Part shown: piece after piece, positions 1 through 8,708 of the stretch
Layout of the letters: each line of letters starts with the position of its first letter
How positions within the stretch are numbered: position 1 is the stretch's first letter
Source of the DNA: CAXBDP01 sp963974465
GTDB lineage: Bacteria; Bacteroidota; Bacteroidia; Cytophagales; Cyclobacteriaceae
DNA: 64,000 bases
NCBI GenBank assembly: GCA_049340005.1
Contig: JBMPIY010000001.1
Strand: one strand, 5' to 3'
The notes under the pieces: model-generated
The model's database searches: none
The model's input: only the letters and a program-made list of their open reading frames with translations
What the model was told of the DNA's origin: nothing
Translations under genes and position numbers: made by a program

Positions 1-435
1 TTAGTCGTCACATTTATCATATTGTTTTATAAGGAGTTAAAGATTACAACCTTCGATCCTGAGTTTAGCAAAATCAATGGTATCCGTTCTCAATTAGTGC
101 ATTACTTACTAATGGGATTTGTAAGCTTAACCACCGTTACAGCTTTCGAAGCGGTGGGTGCTATACTTGTGGTGGCCTTTATGGTAAGCGCTCCAGTTAC
201 GGCCTATTTACTTACAGACAAGCTCAAGCGACTCCTTTGGCTTACAGTATTAATTGGAGTTGTCAATTCTGTACTAGGCTATTTTTTAGCTGTAGCAATA
301 GATGGAAGTATAGCAGGCGCCATTGCCACCGTAGCTGGACTTACATTTGCAGTAGTGTTTGTTGTCTCGCCCTATACAAGCGTATTTGAAAAACGCAAAA
401 AGCGAGTGCAAAACAATCCACAACCGATTCATTGA
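1..435 (+). CDS. Metal ABC transporter permease, C-terminal part
   Basis: This is the C-terminal part of an integral membrane protein; the frame is open from base 1, so the start lies upstream of the window. The visible 144 codons hold about four hydrophobic segments, with FEAVGAILVVAFMVSAPVTAY followed by a basic loop and two more helices. This pattern matches the ABC-3 family of zinc/manganese/iron permeases, in which the conserved stretch around the first of these helices lines the channel. The tail is short and basic (FEKRKKRVQ). By family, it would work with a periplasmic binding protein and an ATPase, neither of which is in view. The next gene begins 46 bases downstream on the same strand. 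The family call is fairly secure; the metal cannot be told. Confidence 0.75.
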   Translation, partial: LVVTFIILFYKELKITTFDPEFSKINGIRSQLVHYLLMGFVSLTTVTAFEAVGAILVVAFMVSAPVTAYLLTDKLKRLLWLTVLIGVVNSVLGYFLAVAIDGSIAGAIATVAGLTFAVVFVVSPYTSVFEKRKKRVQNNPQPIH

Positions 436-481
436 ACTATTCAATATTCATAATCGGTTTCTAGCACAGAGTTTAGACCAA

Positions 482-952
482 ATGAAAATAGCTATTTACC
501 TTTTCTGCTTTGCGATAATGCCATCCATGTTAATGGCCAATCCTCCCGCCAATTCCGCAAAAGTGGCTAAGGTGGTAGAATGGGTTGAGTTTGAACAATT
601 AGATTCATTAATCGCAGAAAATCCTAGACTAATCATGATCGATGTATATGCTACTTGGTGTGGCTTCTGTAAGCAAATGGATTTAGTTACCTTCAGAAAT
701 AAAAATGTTGCCGAGCAAGTAAACCAGCATTTTTACGCTTTAAAACTTAATGCCGAATCAGACAAAAAAGTAACTTTTAAAGGAATCACCACCACCGAAG
801 CAGAATTGGCCGCTGCATTTAGAGTGCAAAGTTTGCCTACCATATTATTTCTAGATGAAACTATGCAAGAGGTTACGCCAGTGCCGGGATTTAGAAACGC
901 CAAAGACTTTGTAACTTTGCTGGACTTTATCCAAAATGCTTATCATAATTAA
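482..952 (+). CDS. Secreted thioredoxin-fold protein
   Basis: A 156-aa protein with an N-terminal signal sequence (MKIAIYLFCFAIMPSMLMA) and a thioredoxin fold. The redox motif is WCGFC, and the cis-proline region reads SLPTILFLD. This is the DUF255/thioredoxin_7-like type common in Bacteroidota, expected in the periplasm in thiol-disulfide exchange. The open frame extends upstream to 359, but the ATG at 482 places the signal peptide at the N-terminus, so it is preferred. The stop overlaps the first base of the mnmE start (TAATG), so the two are probably co-translated. The substrate is unknown. Confidence 0.8.
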   Translation: MKIAIYLFCFAIMPSMLMANPPANSAKVAKVVEWVEFEQLDSLIAENPRLIMIDVYATWCGFCKQMDLVTFRNKNVAEQVNQHFYALKLNAESDKKVTFKGITTTEAELAAAFRVQSLPTILFLDETMQEVTPVPGFRNAKDFVTLLDFIQNAYHN

Positions 953-2337
953 TGTCTGTTTCCTCTTTTTCTCAAAATGATGATACTATCCTCGCCCTTG
1001 CTACGGCACCTGGTGTGGGAGCAATTGCAGTTCTGCGACTTTCAGGCAAAGATGCTATAGATATATGCAATCAAGTGTTTTACGGAAAAGATTTAAGTAA
1101 ACAGAAAGGATATACCCTACATTTTGGAACCATAAAAGATGGCGAAAAATTGATAGATGAGGTATTGGTCTCTTTGTTTAGAGGTCCAAAATCATTCACT
1201 GGCGAAGATGTAATTGAGATTTCAACCCACGGTTCACCCTATATTGTGCGGGAGGTTATGCGCCTATTATTGCATAAAGGAGCCCGACTAGCAAAAGCTG
1301 GTGAATTTACCCAAAGAGCCTTTTTGAATGGGCGCTTTGATTTGGCACAAGCTGAAGCCGTTGCTGACCTGATTGCCGCAGATTCTGATATGGCACATAA
1401 GGCTGCCATGCATCAAATGCGTGGTGGTTTCAGCCAAGAGATTGCCCAGCTAAGAGAAGAACTTATTCATTTTGCCTCGATGATTGAGTTGGAGCTTGAC
1501 TTCTCCGAAGAAGACGTGGAATTTGCTTCTAGAGAGCAATTGAGAAGCCTTATCGAAAAGCTATTGATAGCAATACGGAGTTTAGCTTCTAGCTTTGCTT
1601 TAGGCAATGTGATAAAAAAAGGCGTGTCCACCGTAATTGCAGGTAAACCAAATGCTGGCAAATCCACCCTACTCAATGCTTTGCTCAATGAAGAAAAAGC
1701 CATCGTCTCCGAAATAGAAGGAACTACAAGAGATTTCATAGAAGACACCATCAATATCGAAGGTATTAGTTTTCGGTTTACCGATACTGCCGGCTTGCGC
1801 GACACCAGCGATGTAGTAGAAGCTATGGGCGTAGCTCGTACCAAAAGCAAAATGAAAGAAGCTTCTATAATCCTCTATTTGGCAGACCTAAAAAAAATAA
1901 GCATTGCTGAGCTACAAGCCGAATCTACTGGATTACAAAGCTTGAATCTGCCCATTCTTCTAATAGGCAATAAAAGTGACTTACTATCGGAGCAAGAAAA
2001 AGCAAATTGGCAAACTAGCTTTCCAGAAATGCTTTTTATCTCAGCATCCCATAAAAATGGTTTGGAAGAGCTGAAAAGCAAATTGCTAGAAACTATAGAA
2101 AAAGATAAAATTGCCGGTAGCGATACAATAGTAACCAACGAAAGGCATTACCATCAACTCAAGCAAACTGAGCAATCGCTAATGGCAGTAATTACTGGCT
2201 TAGAAAATGGCATCAGCAATGACTTCCTCGCCATGGACATCCGGCAATCCCTCCACCACCTTGGCGAGATCACAGGGAGTATCACCACAGAAGACTTGCT
2301 GGATAATATCTTTAGTAAGTTTTGTATCGGAAAGTAA
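952..2337 (+). CDS. mnmE: tRNA modification GTPase MnmE (TrmE)
   Basis: A 461-aa protein of normal length for MnmE, which with MnmG makes the 5-carboxymethylaminomethyl modification on wobble uridine of several tRNAs. The N-terminal tetrahydrofolate-binding domain starts with DTILALATAPGVGAIAVLRLSG. A G domain with P-loop GKPNAGKST and switch DTAGLRD lies inside the C-terminal helical domain. The protein ends in CIGK, whose cysteine is conserved in the family. The last codons lie inside the attachment site of the downstream element: the reading frame is complete because the element supplies TGT ATC GGA AAG TAA. The gene appears intact and functional. Confidence 0.97.
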   Translation: MSVSSFSQNDDTILALATAPGVGAIAVLRLSGKDAIDICNQVFYGKDLSKQKGYTLHFGTIKDGEKLIDEVLVSLFRGPKSFTGEDVIEISTHGSPYIVREVMRLLLHKGARLAKAGEFTQRAFLNGRFDLAQAEAVADLIAADSDMAHKAAMHQMRGGFSQEIAQLREELIHFASMIELELDFSEEDVEFASREQLRSLIEKLLIAIRSLASSFALGNVIKKGVSTVIAGKPNAGKSTLLNALLNEEKAIVSEIEGTTRDFIEDTINIEGISFRFTDTAGLRDTSDVVEAMGVARTKSKMKEASIILYLADLKKISIAELQAESTGLQSLNLPILLIGNKSDLLSEQEKANWQTSFPEMLFISASHKNGLEELKSKLLETIEKDKIAGSDTIVTNERHYHQLKQTEQSLMAVITGLENGISNDFLAMDIRQSLHHLGEITGSITTEDLLDNIFSKFCIGK

Positions 2338-2340
2338 TTA
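2322..2340 (+). other. attL, left attachment site in mnmE
   Basis: The sequence TTGTATCGGAAAGTAATTA overlaps the last codons of mnmE (Cys-Ile-Gly-Lys-stop). It matches 31561-31579 at 16 of 19 positions; the differences are two wobble/stop positions and one base beyond the stop. The reading frame is preserved, so integration does not break the gene. Confidence 0.85.
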
Positions 2341-2404
2341 CATTTCCTTTACTACTCTAAACCCTTCTTTTTCTATCATTTATGCGGTTTTTCTTTCCTT
2401 TACT

Positions 2405-2497
2405 TGTTGCTAATTTTCCCTTTTTTTGCTTATATTTGTTTCTAATCTGTTACTGATAGCAACAGGTTTGTTGGTAGCAACAAGATTTTTAGCAACA
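2405..2497 (+). repeat. Left-end TGTTGCTA cluster, putative integrase/excisionase arm sites
   Basis: TGTTGCTA occurs at 2405-2412 on the plus strand. Its reverse complement TAGCAACA occurs at 2457-2464, 2475-2482 and 2490-2497. The same octamer appears twice at the other end of the element. A cluster of short repeats just inside both ends, next to the integrase gene, is the usual arrangement of arm-type recombinase sites. The stretch 2338-2579 has no gene and also serves as leader to the HTH gene. Confidence 0.55.
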
Positions 2498-2579
2498 GGC
2501 GAAATCATGTTACATAGAGATACACCCCGATACAAAGGGATATTCTCTGAGACATTTTTAAGCCAAAAAGGAAAACACC

Positions 2580-2933
2580 ATGAGCAGCAGTATAGAAGTT
2601 CCAAAGATTTGTCAGGACTGCGGAAAGTCTTTCATCGCAAAGACAACCGTAACCAAATTTTGCAGCCACAAGTGCGCCTCCCGAAACTACAAGAAGCGTA
2701 AGCGAGAAGAAAAGGTTGAGGAGGTCGCCCCTATCGTGGTACAGAGAATTGAATACAATCAGGAACAGTTGAAGGACAAAGATTTTCTCAGTGTAGAGGA
2801 AACCTGCAAGCTCTTAGGTGCAAGCCGCATGACAATCTATCGGCAGATAAAAGCCGGAAACATCCGAGCGGCAAAGATTGGCAGTCGCACAATCATCAAG
2901 AGAACCGAAATCGATAAACTGTTTCAGATATGA
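2580..2933 (+). CDS. Zinc-ribbon plus helix-turn-helix DNA-binding protein
   Basis: A 117-aa protein in two parts. Residues about 8-32 hold a CxxC...CxxxC zinc-finger-like motif (CQDCG, CSHKC). Residues about 63-115 form an excisionase/MerR-like HTH (FLSVEETCKLLGASRMTIYR followed by GSRTIIKRTEID). This HTH type commonly sits beside Bacteroidota integrases and may act as a recombination directionality factor or regulator. The stop overlaps the integrase start by four bases (ATGA), which indicates coupled translation. The exact role is inferred from position. Confidence 0.75.
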   Translation: MSSSIEVPKICQDCGKSFIAKTTVTKFCSHKCASRNYKKRKREEKVEEVAPIVVQRIEYNQEQLKDKDFLSVEETCKLLGASRMTIYRQIKAGNIRAAKIGSRTIIKRTEIDKLFQI

Positions 2934-4024
2934 AGGTAACACTAAGACAACGCAACCAGGGCGGACAGACCAGCTTATACCTCGACTATTACCACAAGGG
3001 AAAGCGGAAAACCGAGTACCTAAAATTGTACCTCGACCCCAATGCAAAGACCAAGGAGGAAAAAGAGGTCAATAAAAAGACCATGCAACTTGCAGAAACC
3101 ATCAGGGCGCAAAGACAAATCGAAATCCAAAACGGTGTTTATGGCTTTCGTGATCAGGAGAAGCAAAAAGGCAGCTTCCTTTCCTACATTGAATTGCTTG
3201 CACAGCAAAGGGATGACAGCCCCGGCAATCATGGCAATTGGACCAGCATGATTAAGCACCTGAAAGCCTTTTGCACCTATGATTTATCTTTCACGGAAGT
3301 GGACAGGCAGTTTGTCCAGGACTTCAAACAATACCTTGATAAGAAGGCCATAGCCCACGGAAATCAGAAGCTATCCCAAAACTCCAAGTACTCCTATTTC
3401 AATAAGCTAAGGGCAGCCCTGAAACAGGCCGTAAAAGATGGCATCATTCCAACCAATCCTTCTGAAGGTGTAGAAGCATTCAAGCAAGGAGAACCTGAAA
3501 GAGAGTTTTTGACACTGGATGAGCTGCAAGCAGCAGTAAAGGCAGAATGTGAAATTCCCATCCTGAAAACGGCATTCATTTTTTCATGCCTTACAGGGCT
3601 GCGCTGGTCAGATATAAATAAGCTCCTTTGGTCTGAGGTGCAGCACTCAAATGAAATGGGCTACTACATCCGATTCAGACAGAAGAAAACCAAAGGAGCA
3701 GAAACCCTACCCATTTCAGAACAAGCCTTCGGCTTGCTCGGAGAACGTGAGGAAAGAGAAGAAAGAGTTTTCAAAGGTTTGAAGTATTCGGCATGGCACA
3801 ACCTGAAATTGCAACAATGGATGATGAAAGCCGGAATCTCCAAAACAATCACTTTCCATTGCGCCCGTCATACCTACGCAACATTGCAGCTTACAATGGG
3901 AACCGACATTTACACGGTTTCAAAGCTCTTAGGCCATAGGGAGCTGAAAACAACCCAAGTCTATGCAAAAATCATAGACGACAAGAAAAAAGAGGCAGCC
4001 AGTAAAATCAAACTTGACTTATGA
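2930..4024 (+). CDS. int: Tyrosine-family site-specific integrase
   Basis: A 364-aa phage-type integrase with an N-terminal arm-binding region, a SAM-like core-binding domain (about 75-175) and a C-terminal catalytic domain. Catalytic residues are visible: R225 in TGLRWSD, H310 and R313 in HCARH, H336 in LLGH and the nucleophile Y345 in TTQVYAKI. This is a complete set, so the enzyme is probably active. It lies at the left end of the element and probably recombines the mnmE 3' end with the element's copy. It overlaps both neighbours by four bases and forms one transcription unit with them. Confidence 0.95.
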   Translation: MKVTLRQRNQGGQTSLYLDYYHKGKRKTEYLKLYLDPNAKTKEEKEVNKKTMQLAETIRAQRQIEIQNGVYGFRDQEKQKGSFLSYIELLAQQRDDSPGNHGNWTSMIKHLKAFCTYDLSFTEVDRQFVQDFKQYLDKKAIAHGNQKLSQNSKYSYFNKLRAALKQAVKDGIIPTNPSEGVEAFKQGEPEREFLTLDELQAAVKAECEIPILKTAFIFSCLTGLRWSDINKLLWSEVQHSNEMGYYIRFRQKKTKGAETLPISEQAFGLLGEREEREERVFKGLKYSAWHNLKLQQWMMKAGISKTITFHCARHTYATLQLTMGTDIYTVSKLLGHRELKTTQVYAKIIDDKKKEAASKIKLDL

Positions 4025-5037
4025 GCAATCAAACCAAAATACTTGACGACATTCTCTACCAGGGGCTTCGCCCTTGGTCAGAGAAAAACAGCGTGGACGA
4101 AAAGTTTGCTCCAAAGTTCCGTGCCCTGAAAGAAGCCTCCACTGATTATCCATTCCGGTATGAAATCAAATTTGAAAGGCCATTTGACAACAAAACCAAA
4201 TACTACTCAAAGCTGATTCTAAACACCCTCAAAACGGACGTTGAAAGGCTCTACAACCTCATCAGTGAAGACGATACAGAAAACCTCATCCGCTATTGGC
4301 TGGATGATACTTTGAACAAGCGTTTAAAGACACGTTTAAAAGACATTGGAAAGCTGATTAAAGAGAAGGATTTTGATTTGACATTAATAGATCCCAAAAA
4401 AGTTTCCATTGAGTTTGACCAGGCTCACAAAGCCAACACCTATATCATCCAATTGCTAAAGCTTGCATACATGCAGCTTTACCTCGAAATCCAAGATGCT
4501 TTCAGCACTTGGATTGATGATAAGTTGGTGATAGAGGATTTTTACACCCAGCTACTACTTGAACCAATACCGCAGAAACCTTTATTGACCGAGATTCAAA
4601 TCATTGAAGTTGAAGCAAAGAAAGAACCAACTAAAAAGTCCCAACCTGAACCAACGGTAAATTCATTTCATTCATTTACCTACAAGCAATTCAGCACAAG
4701 TCCAGACAAGCTAACTGATTTATGTGATAGCCTCAAAAAGAACAATTTCATTAGCAAAGAAACTCAGCTATCCAGTTTCAGAAAGATTTTCTCAGGAGAC
4801 GAAATCAAAACTCCTATTGTCTGGACAGGCAACGTAAGTGAGTTCTATTACTTCGTCAAATTGCTTTACACTAAATACAAATTGGTTGCAGACCTAAAGC
4901 AAAACCAATGGAAAGTTGCTTGCAAATGCTTTATTAAAACTGATGGATCATTCTTCGAACATGAAGGTCTTAGGAAAAATCAAGCTCCCAAGTCAACAGG
5001 CCATTTATTGGAATCCGCTATTTCATTGCTGAAATAA
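4021..5037 (+). CDS. Conserved hypothetical protein of the integrase operon
   Basis: A 338-aa cytoplasmic protein without membrane segments, translationally coupled to the integrase (ATGA overlap). I cannot assign a function. The N-terminal half is rich in charged helices. After a Lys/Pro/Glu-rich linker (about 195-215) the C-terminal part (about 220-338) contains LTDLCDSLKKNNFIS and a segment resembling C-terminal domains seen in Bacteroidota mobile-element proteins (compare RteC-like or DUF6617-type; from memory and unverified). A regulatory or accessory recombination role is possible from its position only. Confidence 0.6.
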   Translation: MSNQTKILDDILYQGLRPWSEKNSVDEKFAPKFRALKEASTDYPFRYEIKFERPFDNKTKYYSKLILNTLKTDVERLYNLISEDDTENLIRYWLDDTLNKRLKTRLKDIGKLIKEKDFDLTLIDPKKVSIEFDQAHKANTYIIQLLKLAYMQLYLEIQDAFSTWIDDKLVIEDFYTQLLLEPIPQKPLLTEIQIIEVEAKKEPTKKSQPEPTVNSFHSFTYKQFSTSPDKLTDLCDSLKKNNFISKETQLSSFRKIFSGDEIKTPIVWTGNVSEFYYFVKLLYTKYKLVADLKQNQWKVACKCFIKTDGSFFEHEGLRKNQAPKSTGHLLESAISLLK

Positions 5038-5126
5038 GCCGCTCGACACTTTACTCCTATTATCTTTATTCTGTTTTTGTTTAGCCCTCTTTTTCAAAAA
5101 AAATGGGCTATTCTTTTTTTCAGCCC

Positions 5127-5149
5127 ACTCGACACTCGACACTCGACAC
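5127..5149 (+). repeat. Three tandem copies of ACTCGAC before the second HTH gene
   Basis: The heptamer ACTCGAC is repeated at 5127, 5134 and 5141, and a related CTCGACACT lies at 5042. It is in an AT-rich, gene-free stretch (5038-5268) ahead of the HTH/primase genes. Short tandem repeats before a primase block could be iteron-like, but three copies are weak evidence. Confidence 0.35.
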
Positions 5150-5205
5150 TCCCCCCGCCATTCTACACTCATAACGCCCTGTTAGCCATTCTAATTTAGC
5201 CCCGT

Positions 5206-5240
5206 ATTCGACAATCGAATATGACATTTGGCCAGATGTC
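5206..5240 (+). promoter_or_regulatory. Two adjacent palindromes, putative operator of the HTH/primase operon
   Basis: ATTCGA-CAA-TCGAAT (5206-5220) is a perfect 6-3-6 inverted repeat. GACATTTGGCCAGATGTC (5223-5240) is an 18-base near-perfect palindrome with one mismatched pair. They end 28 bases before the ATG at 5269, a position that suits a repressor site. The binding protein is unknown; the element's own HTH proteins are candidates. Confidence 0.45.
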
Positions 5241-5268
5241 CATTTCCTAATTCATAATTGATTAAGTC

Positions 5269-5568
5269 ATGGACGAAATAATTGAACGTCTTGAAAATCT
5301 CCAACGCCTAATTGAGAGCCAGGGGATTTACACAAAGGAAGTTTTAAACTTCAATGAAGCTTGCCAGTATCTGGAGCTTTCCCAATCTCACTTGTACAAA
5401 TTGACAAGTGCAGGGAGCATTCCGCACTACAAGCCCAATGGAAAGAAGCTCTATTTCAAAAGAAGCGAGTTGGAAAGCTGGTTGCTACGCAACCGCAATT
5501 CCACTCAGGAAGAAATAGACCAAAGGGCAGCGGATTACCTAATCAAGAAAGGGAGGGTGAAGCTATGA
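5269..5568 (+). CDS. Helix-turn-helix (excisionase-like) protein
   Basis: A 99-aa protein with a short N-terminal helix (MDEIIERLENLQRLIESQ) and a winged HTH of the excisionase/MerR type: LNFNEACQYLELSQSHLYKL, then a wing IPHYKPNGKKLYFKRSELESWL. Such proteins are standard in Bacteroidota integrative elements, usually in pairs, and serve as excisionase-like or regulatory factors. It overlaps the next gene by four bases (ATGA). It is preceded by two palindromes that may be its operator. Confidence 0.85.
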   Translation: MDEIIERLENLQRLIESQGIYTKEVLNFNEACQYLELSQSHLYKLTSAGSIPHYKPNGKKLYFKRSELESWLLRNRNSTQEEIDQRAADYLIKKGRVKL

Positions 5569-5861
5569 ACGAGATAATGGATATGATCTTGACGCTAACT
5601 CAAGACATTAAAACAGTCAAAGCCTACCTCCTCAACTTCCATAAATCTCGCTTGCAGCAATTCAGCGAAGAATGGATTGATGGACAGGTAGTGATGCAAA
5701 CGCTTCACATCAGCAAAAGAACCCTCCAATCCCTTCGGGATAGTGGGGTTCTTCCCTACAGCCGAATCAATGGCAAATTCTACTACAAGGTTTCTGATAT
5801 AGAAGCCTTGCTGGAATCCAATTACTCACCTTCAAAATCAAAGCACTATGGAGGTAAGTAG
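5565..5861 (+). CDS. Second helix-turn-helix protein
   Basis: A 98-aa protein of the same architecture as its upstream neighbour: a helical N-terminus and an HTH (QTLHISKRTLQSLRDSGVLPYS) with wing NGKFYYKVSDIEALL. The longer open frame from 5361 is out of frame with the upstream gene; the ATG at 5565, coupled to the upstream stop, is the sensible start. It overlaps the following primase-like gene by 14 bases. The two HTH proteins may act together on excision or on replication genes. Confidence 0.82.
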   Translation: MNEIMDMILTLTQDIKTVKAYLLNFHKSRLQQFSEEWIDGQVVMQTLHISKRTLQSLRDSGVLPYSRINGKFYYKVSDIEALLESNYSPSKSKHYGGK

Positions 5862-6768
5862 AAAAGCCATTCTCGACAAAACGCACTACGGCCTGAATAT
5901 CTATGCCCATGTGCTGCGACACTACTATCCGGTTGAAACAGTCCTTTCCCTTTCGGGAAGGGACTGCAAACCTGCAAAGAACCCATTCAATGCGGACAAG
6001 CCCACATTGATTGTGAAGGTAGTTGACGGATGTGCTACGCACACCGATTCAGAAGAAGCCATTGCACCAGGCAATGCCTTTGATTTTGCAACATTACATT
6101 TCAGCCTCGAAGGGCAAGCCCTTCTCGACAAGCTGAATGAAGAACTGCATTTGCGTATCGGTAAGCAGCAAGGTTTTTACAGGCAGTCAGAATCGCAACC
6201 TGCGGTTGCTCTTCCTGAAATAGTCAAACCAGCTCCGCCAGTTTTCAGCTATTTCAACAAGCCTGTTACCAACACAATCCCAAGTCGGCAAGCCTCCTTG
6301 GTTGAGGTGTACCACCTTATCAAAGGCAATGAATTTGCTTCGTGTACAAGTACACTCCGCAACATTCCCGACCCAAAGGAAGCCAGAAAGTACAAGGCTC
6401 AAAATTTCGATTATGTGACCTTCTCAGGCACTTTCTCCAAGAGAAATGATGCAAACCTTCAAAGACATTCAGGTTTGCTCACAATCGATTTTGACCACAT
6501 TCAGGACATTCCTTCACTCAAGACGGCACTACTCAACGACCACTACTTCGAAACGGAGCTACTGTTTTTATCTCCTTCAGGTGATGGCCTCAAATGGGTA
6601 ATTCCAATAGACTTGACGCAAGCCAAACACCAGGACTATTTCAAGGCAGTGGCAAACTACGTTTCCCACACCTACCAACTCGAAATAGACCAATCCGGAA
6701 AGGACATTTCAAGAGCATGTTTCCTTCCGCATGATTCAGAAATATTCATCAATCCTAAATACTTGTAG
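5848..6768 (+). CDS. Primase-like protein with BT4734/VirE N-terminal-type domain
   Basis: A 306-aa protein in two parts. Residues about 1-110 (AKNPFNADKPTLIVKV, GNAFDFATLHF) resemble a degenerate CHC2/DnaG-like zinc-binding start, with few cysteines. Residues about 140-305 match the BT4734-like/VirE N-terminal domain, related to archaeo-eukaryotic primases, with LLTIDFDHI as the likely acidic active-site strand and LFLSPSGDGLKWVIPI after it. The next gene, three bases downstream, carries the PriCT-2 and helicase-like parts, so the two together correspond to the single long primase-helicase found in other elements. The probable role is DNA replication of the excised element. Confidence 0.75.
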   Translation: MEVSRKAILDKTHYGLNIYAHVLRHYYPVETVLSLSGRDCKPAKNPFNADKPTLIVKVVDGCATHTDSEEAIAPGNAFDFATLHFSLEGQALLDKLNEELHLRIGKQQGFYRQSESQPAVALPEIVKPAPPVFSYFNKPVTNTIPSRQASLVEVYHLIKGNEFASCTSTLRNIPDPKEARKYKAQNFDYVTFSGTFSKRNDANLQRHSGLLTIDFDHIQDIPSLKTALLNDHYFETELLFLSPSGDGLKWVIPIDLTQAKHQDYFKAVANYVSHTYQLEIDQSGKDISRACFLPHDSEIFINPKYL

Positions 6769-6771
6769 GAC

Positions 6772-8589
6772 ATGGAAAGAAAAACATTCAATCCGCAGGA
6801 TTGGCTTAATCAGCCAACCCCGCAACCGAAAGTGACAGAGCAACAAACTTTCAATACAGATTCTCAACCAGACGAAGTAGAACGTATCATCCAAAGCATT
6901 GAAGCCAACCGAACAGATATTACCTCCACATATAGCGATTGGGTAAATATCGGCTTTGCCTTCTCTGATGAGTTTGGAGAAAATGGCCGTATCCTATTTC
7001 ATAGGGTGAGCCAGTTTTATCCAGGCTATTCCGCACCGGAGTGCGACAAGCAATTTGACAATTGCTTGAAATCAAAAGGTCATGGCGTTTCACTAAAGAC
7101 CTTTTTCTACCTCGCCAAGGATGCAGGAATTGACATTGCCCCTCCACGGACAGAAAAACAGGATCAGCGAACCTTCAAAAGTGAAAAGCTGAATGGTAGT
7201 CAATCTGAATACCACCAGCCCGAAAATCAGGAACCGGAAGAAATGCCAACCCTTCCAGATTCCTTGTTTCCTGAACTTCCTGAATTTCTGCAAAAGGTTG
7301 TGGCGGTTGCCACTTCCAATGAGGAAAGGGATATTCTACTCCTCGGTTCCCTCGGAGCTATCAGTGCATGCTTGCCCAAAGTATCGGGCATCTATGATGG
7401 TAAACGAGTATTCCCAAATCTATTCCTATTCATTACCGCTCAGGCATCCGCAGGGAAAGGCCGCTTGGTGCATTGTCGTCAGTTGGTCAACCCCATTCAC
7501 AAAGAATTGAGGGAACAAGCCAAACTCCACAAACAACACTATGAATTGGAAATGGCAGAATACAACTCCAAGAAGGGAAAGGAAGACGGTATCGAGAAGC
7601 CAGCCAAACCACCTGAAAAGATGCTGTTCATTCCAGCCAACAACAGTTCAACGGGAGCTTATCAACTTTTGGGTGATAGTGATGGCAGGGGGCTGATATT
7701 CGAGACCGAAGGAGACACCTTAGCCCATGCCTTCAAAAGCGATTACGGAAATTACAGTGATGGCTTTAGAAAAGCCTTTCACCATGAAACCATTTCCTAC
7801 TATCGCAGAACTGACCGTGAGTTTGTGGACATAGAAAGCCCTTGCCTTTCTACTGTCCTTTCAGGAACGCCAAAACAAGTTTCGGCATTGATTCCCAACG
7901 CTGAAAACGGCTTATTCAGCCGTTTCATCTTCTATTTCATGAACGTTCGCCCGGTATGGAAAAATGTATTTGCCAGTCAAACGGATAACGGACTGGACGA
8001 TTACTTTGAAGCCCTGGGCAATGAGTTCTATGAACTCTACAAAGTCATCATGCAGGATGAACCCCGCCAGTTTCACCTTACAGCAGACCAACAGGAGCAA
8101 TTCAACCAGTTCTTTGGCCAGATACAGGAGAAATACATGAACCTTCAAGGGTTGGACTACATGGCTACTATCAGAAGGTTAGGTTTGATTGCTTACCGAA
8201 TCTCCATGATATTCTCCGCTTTGCGGATCATGGAAACGGGTGACACTTCCAAGAAGCTGATTTGTGAGGAAAGGGATTTTCAAGCTTCGCTTTCAATGGT
8301 AAAAGTATTGGTGAAGCATTCCAGTAAAGTATTTGGAGAACTTCCACAAGAAGAACCCAAGCCAAGTAGAATGAATAAGAAGGAGAAGTTTCTGTATGCC
8401 TTGCCACATAAATTCAATCGGCAGAAGTATCTCGAAGTAGCAAAAGCCATGAGCATTCCGGCAAAGACAGCCGAAGGCTATATCACCGCTTTTGCCAAAT
8501 CGGGATTGATTCACCGTGAATCTCAGGACAATTATATCAACACCACACTTGAGGAAGTTAAGGATTCTAAGGATGCTGAGGACTTATGA
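6772..8589 (+). CDS. PriCT-2 / DUF3987 primase-helicase-like protein
   Basis: A 605-aa protein. Residues about 30-120 resemble the PriCT-2 primase C-terminal domain (ERIIQSIEANRTDITSTYSDW, with WVNIGFAF). Residues about 165-560 match DUF3987, a RecA-fold helicase-like family common in mobile elements, with FLFITAQASAGKGRLV as the P-loop-like segment (an atypical Walker A) and FETEGDTL as a candidate acidic strand. The C-terminus looks like a winged helix (NRQKYLEVAKAMSIPAKTAEGYI). It works with the primase-like protein just upstream, probably as a replicative helicase or loader. Catalytic competence is uncertain because the motif is divergent. Confidence 0.75.
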   Translation: MERKTFNPQDWLNQPTPQPKVTEQQTFNTDSQPDEVERIIQSIEANRTDITSTYSDWVNIGFAFSDEFGENGRILFHRVSQFYPGYSAPECDKQFDNCLKSKGHGVSLKTFFYLAKDAGIDIAPPRTEKQDQRTFKSEKLNGSQSEYHQPENQEPEEMPTLPDSLFPELPEFLQKVVAVATSNEERDILLLGSLGAISACLPKVSGIYDGKRVFPNLFLFITAQASAGKGRLVHCRQLVNPIHKELREQAKLHKQHYELEMAEYNSKKGKEDGIEKPAKPPEKMLFIPANNSSTGAYQLLGDSDGRGLIFETEGDTLAHAFKSDYGNYSDGFRKAFHHETISYYRRTDREFVDIESPCLSTVLSGTPKQVSALIPNAENGLFSRFIFYFMNVRPVWKNVFASQTDNGLDDYFEALGNEFYELYKVIMQDEPRQFHLTADQQEQFNQFFGQIQEKYMNLQGLDYMATIRRLGLIAYRISMIFSALRIMETGDTSKKLICEERDFQASLSMVKVLVKHSSKVFGELPQEEPKPSRMNKKEKFLYALPHKFNRQKYLEVAKAMSIPAKTAEGYITAFAKSGLIHRESQDNYINTTLEEVKDSKDAEDL

Positions 8590-8708
8590 TCCTTGGCATC
8601 CTCCATTTCCTCAAAATCCTGAAATCAGTTTACCACTACTTTTTGCTTTTACTATCGTTTTCTTTTCTTATATTAGCCAAATATTGACAAGTCATAAATT
8701 AACAGGCC

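Noticed and set aside
2207..2701. Open frames 2207-2413 (+), 2410-2604 (-) and 2426-2701 (+) over the left end of the element
   Set aside because: They are out of frame with mnmE or the HTH gene, lack protein-like composition and cover the attachment and arm sites.
5127..5149. Tandem repeat considered as a CRISPR fragment
   Set aside because: The unit is only 7 bases with no spacers and no cas genes are present. The Argonaute is therefore not CRISPR-associated within this window.
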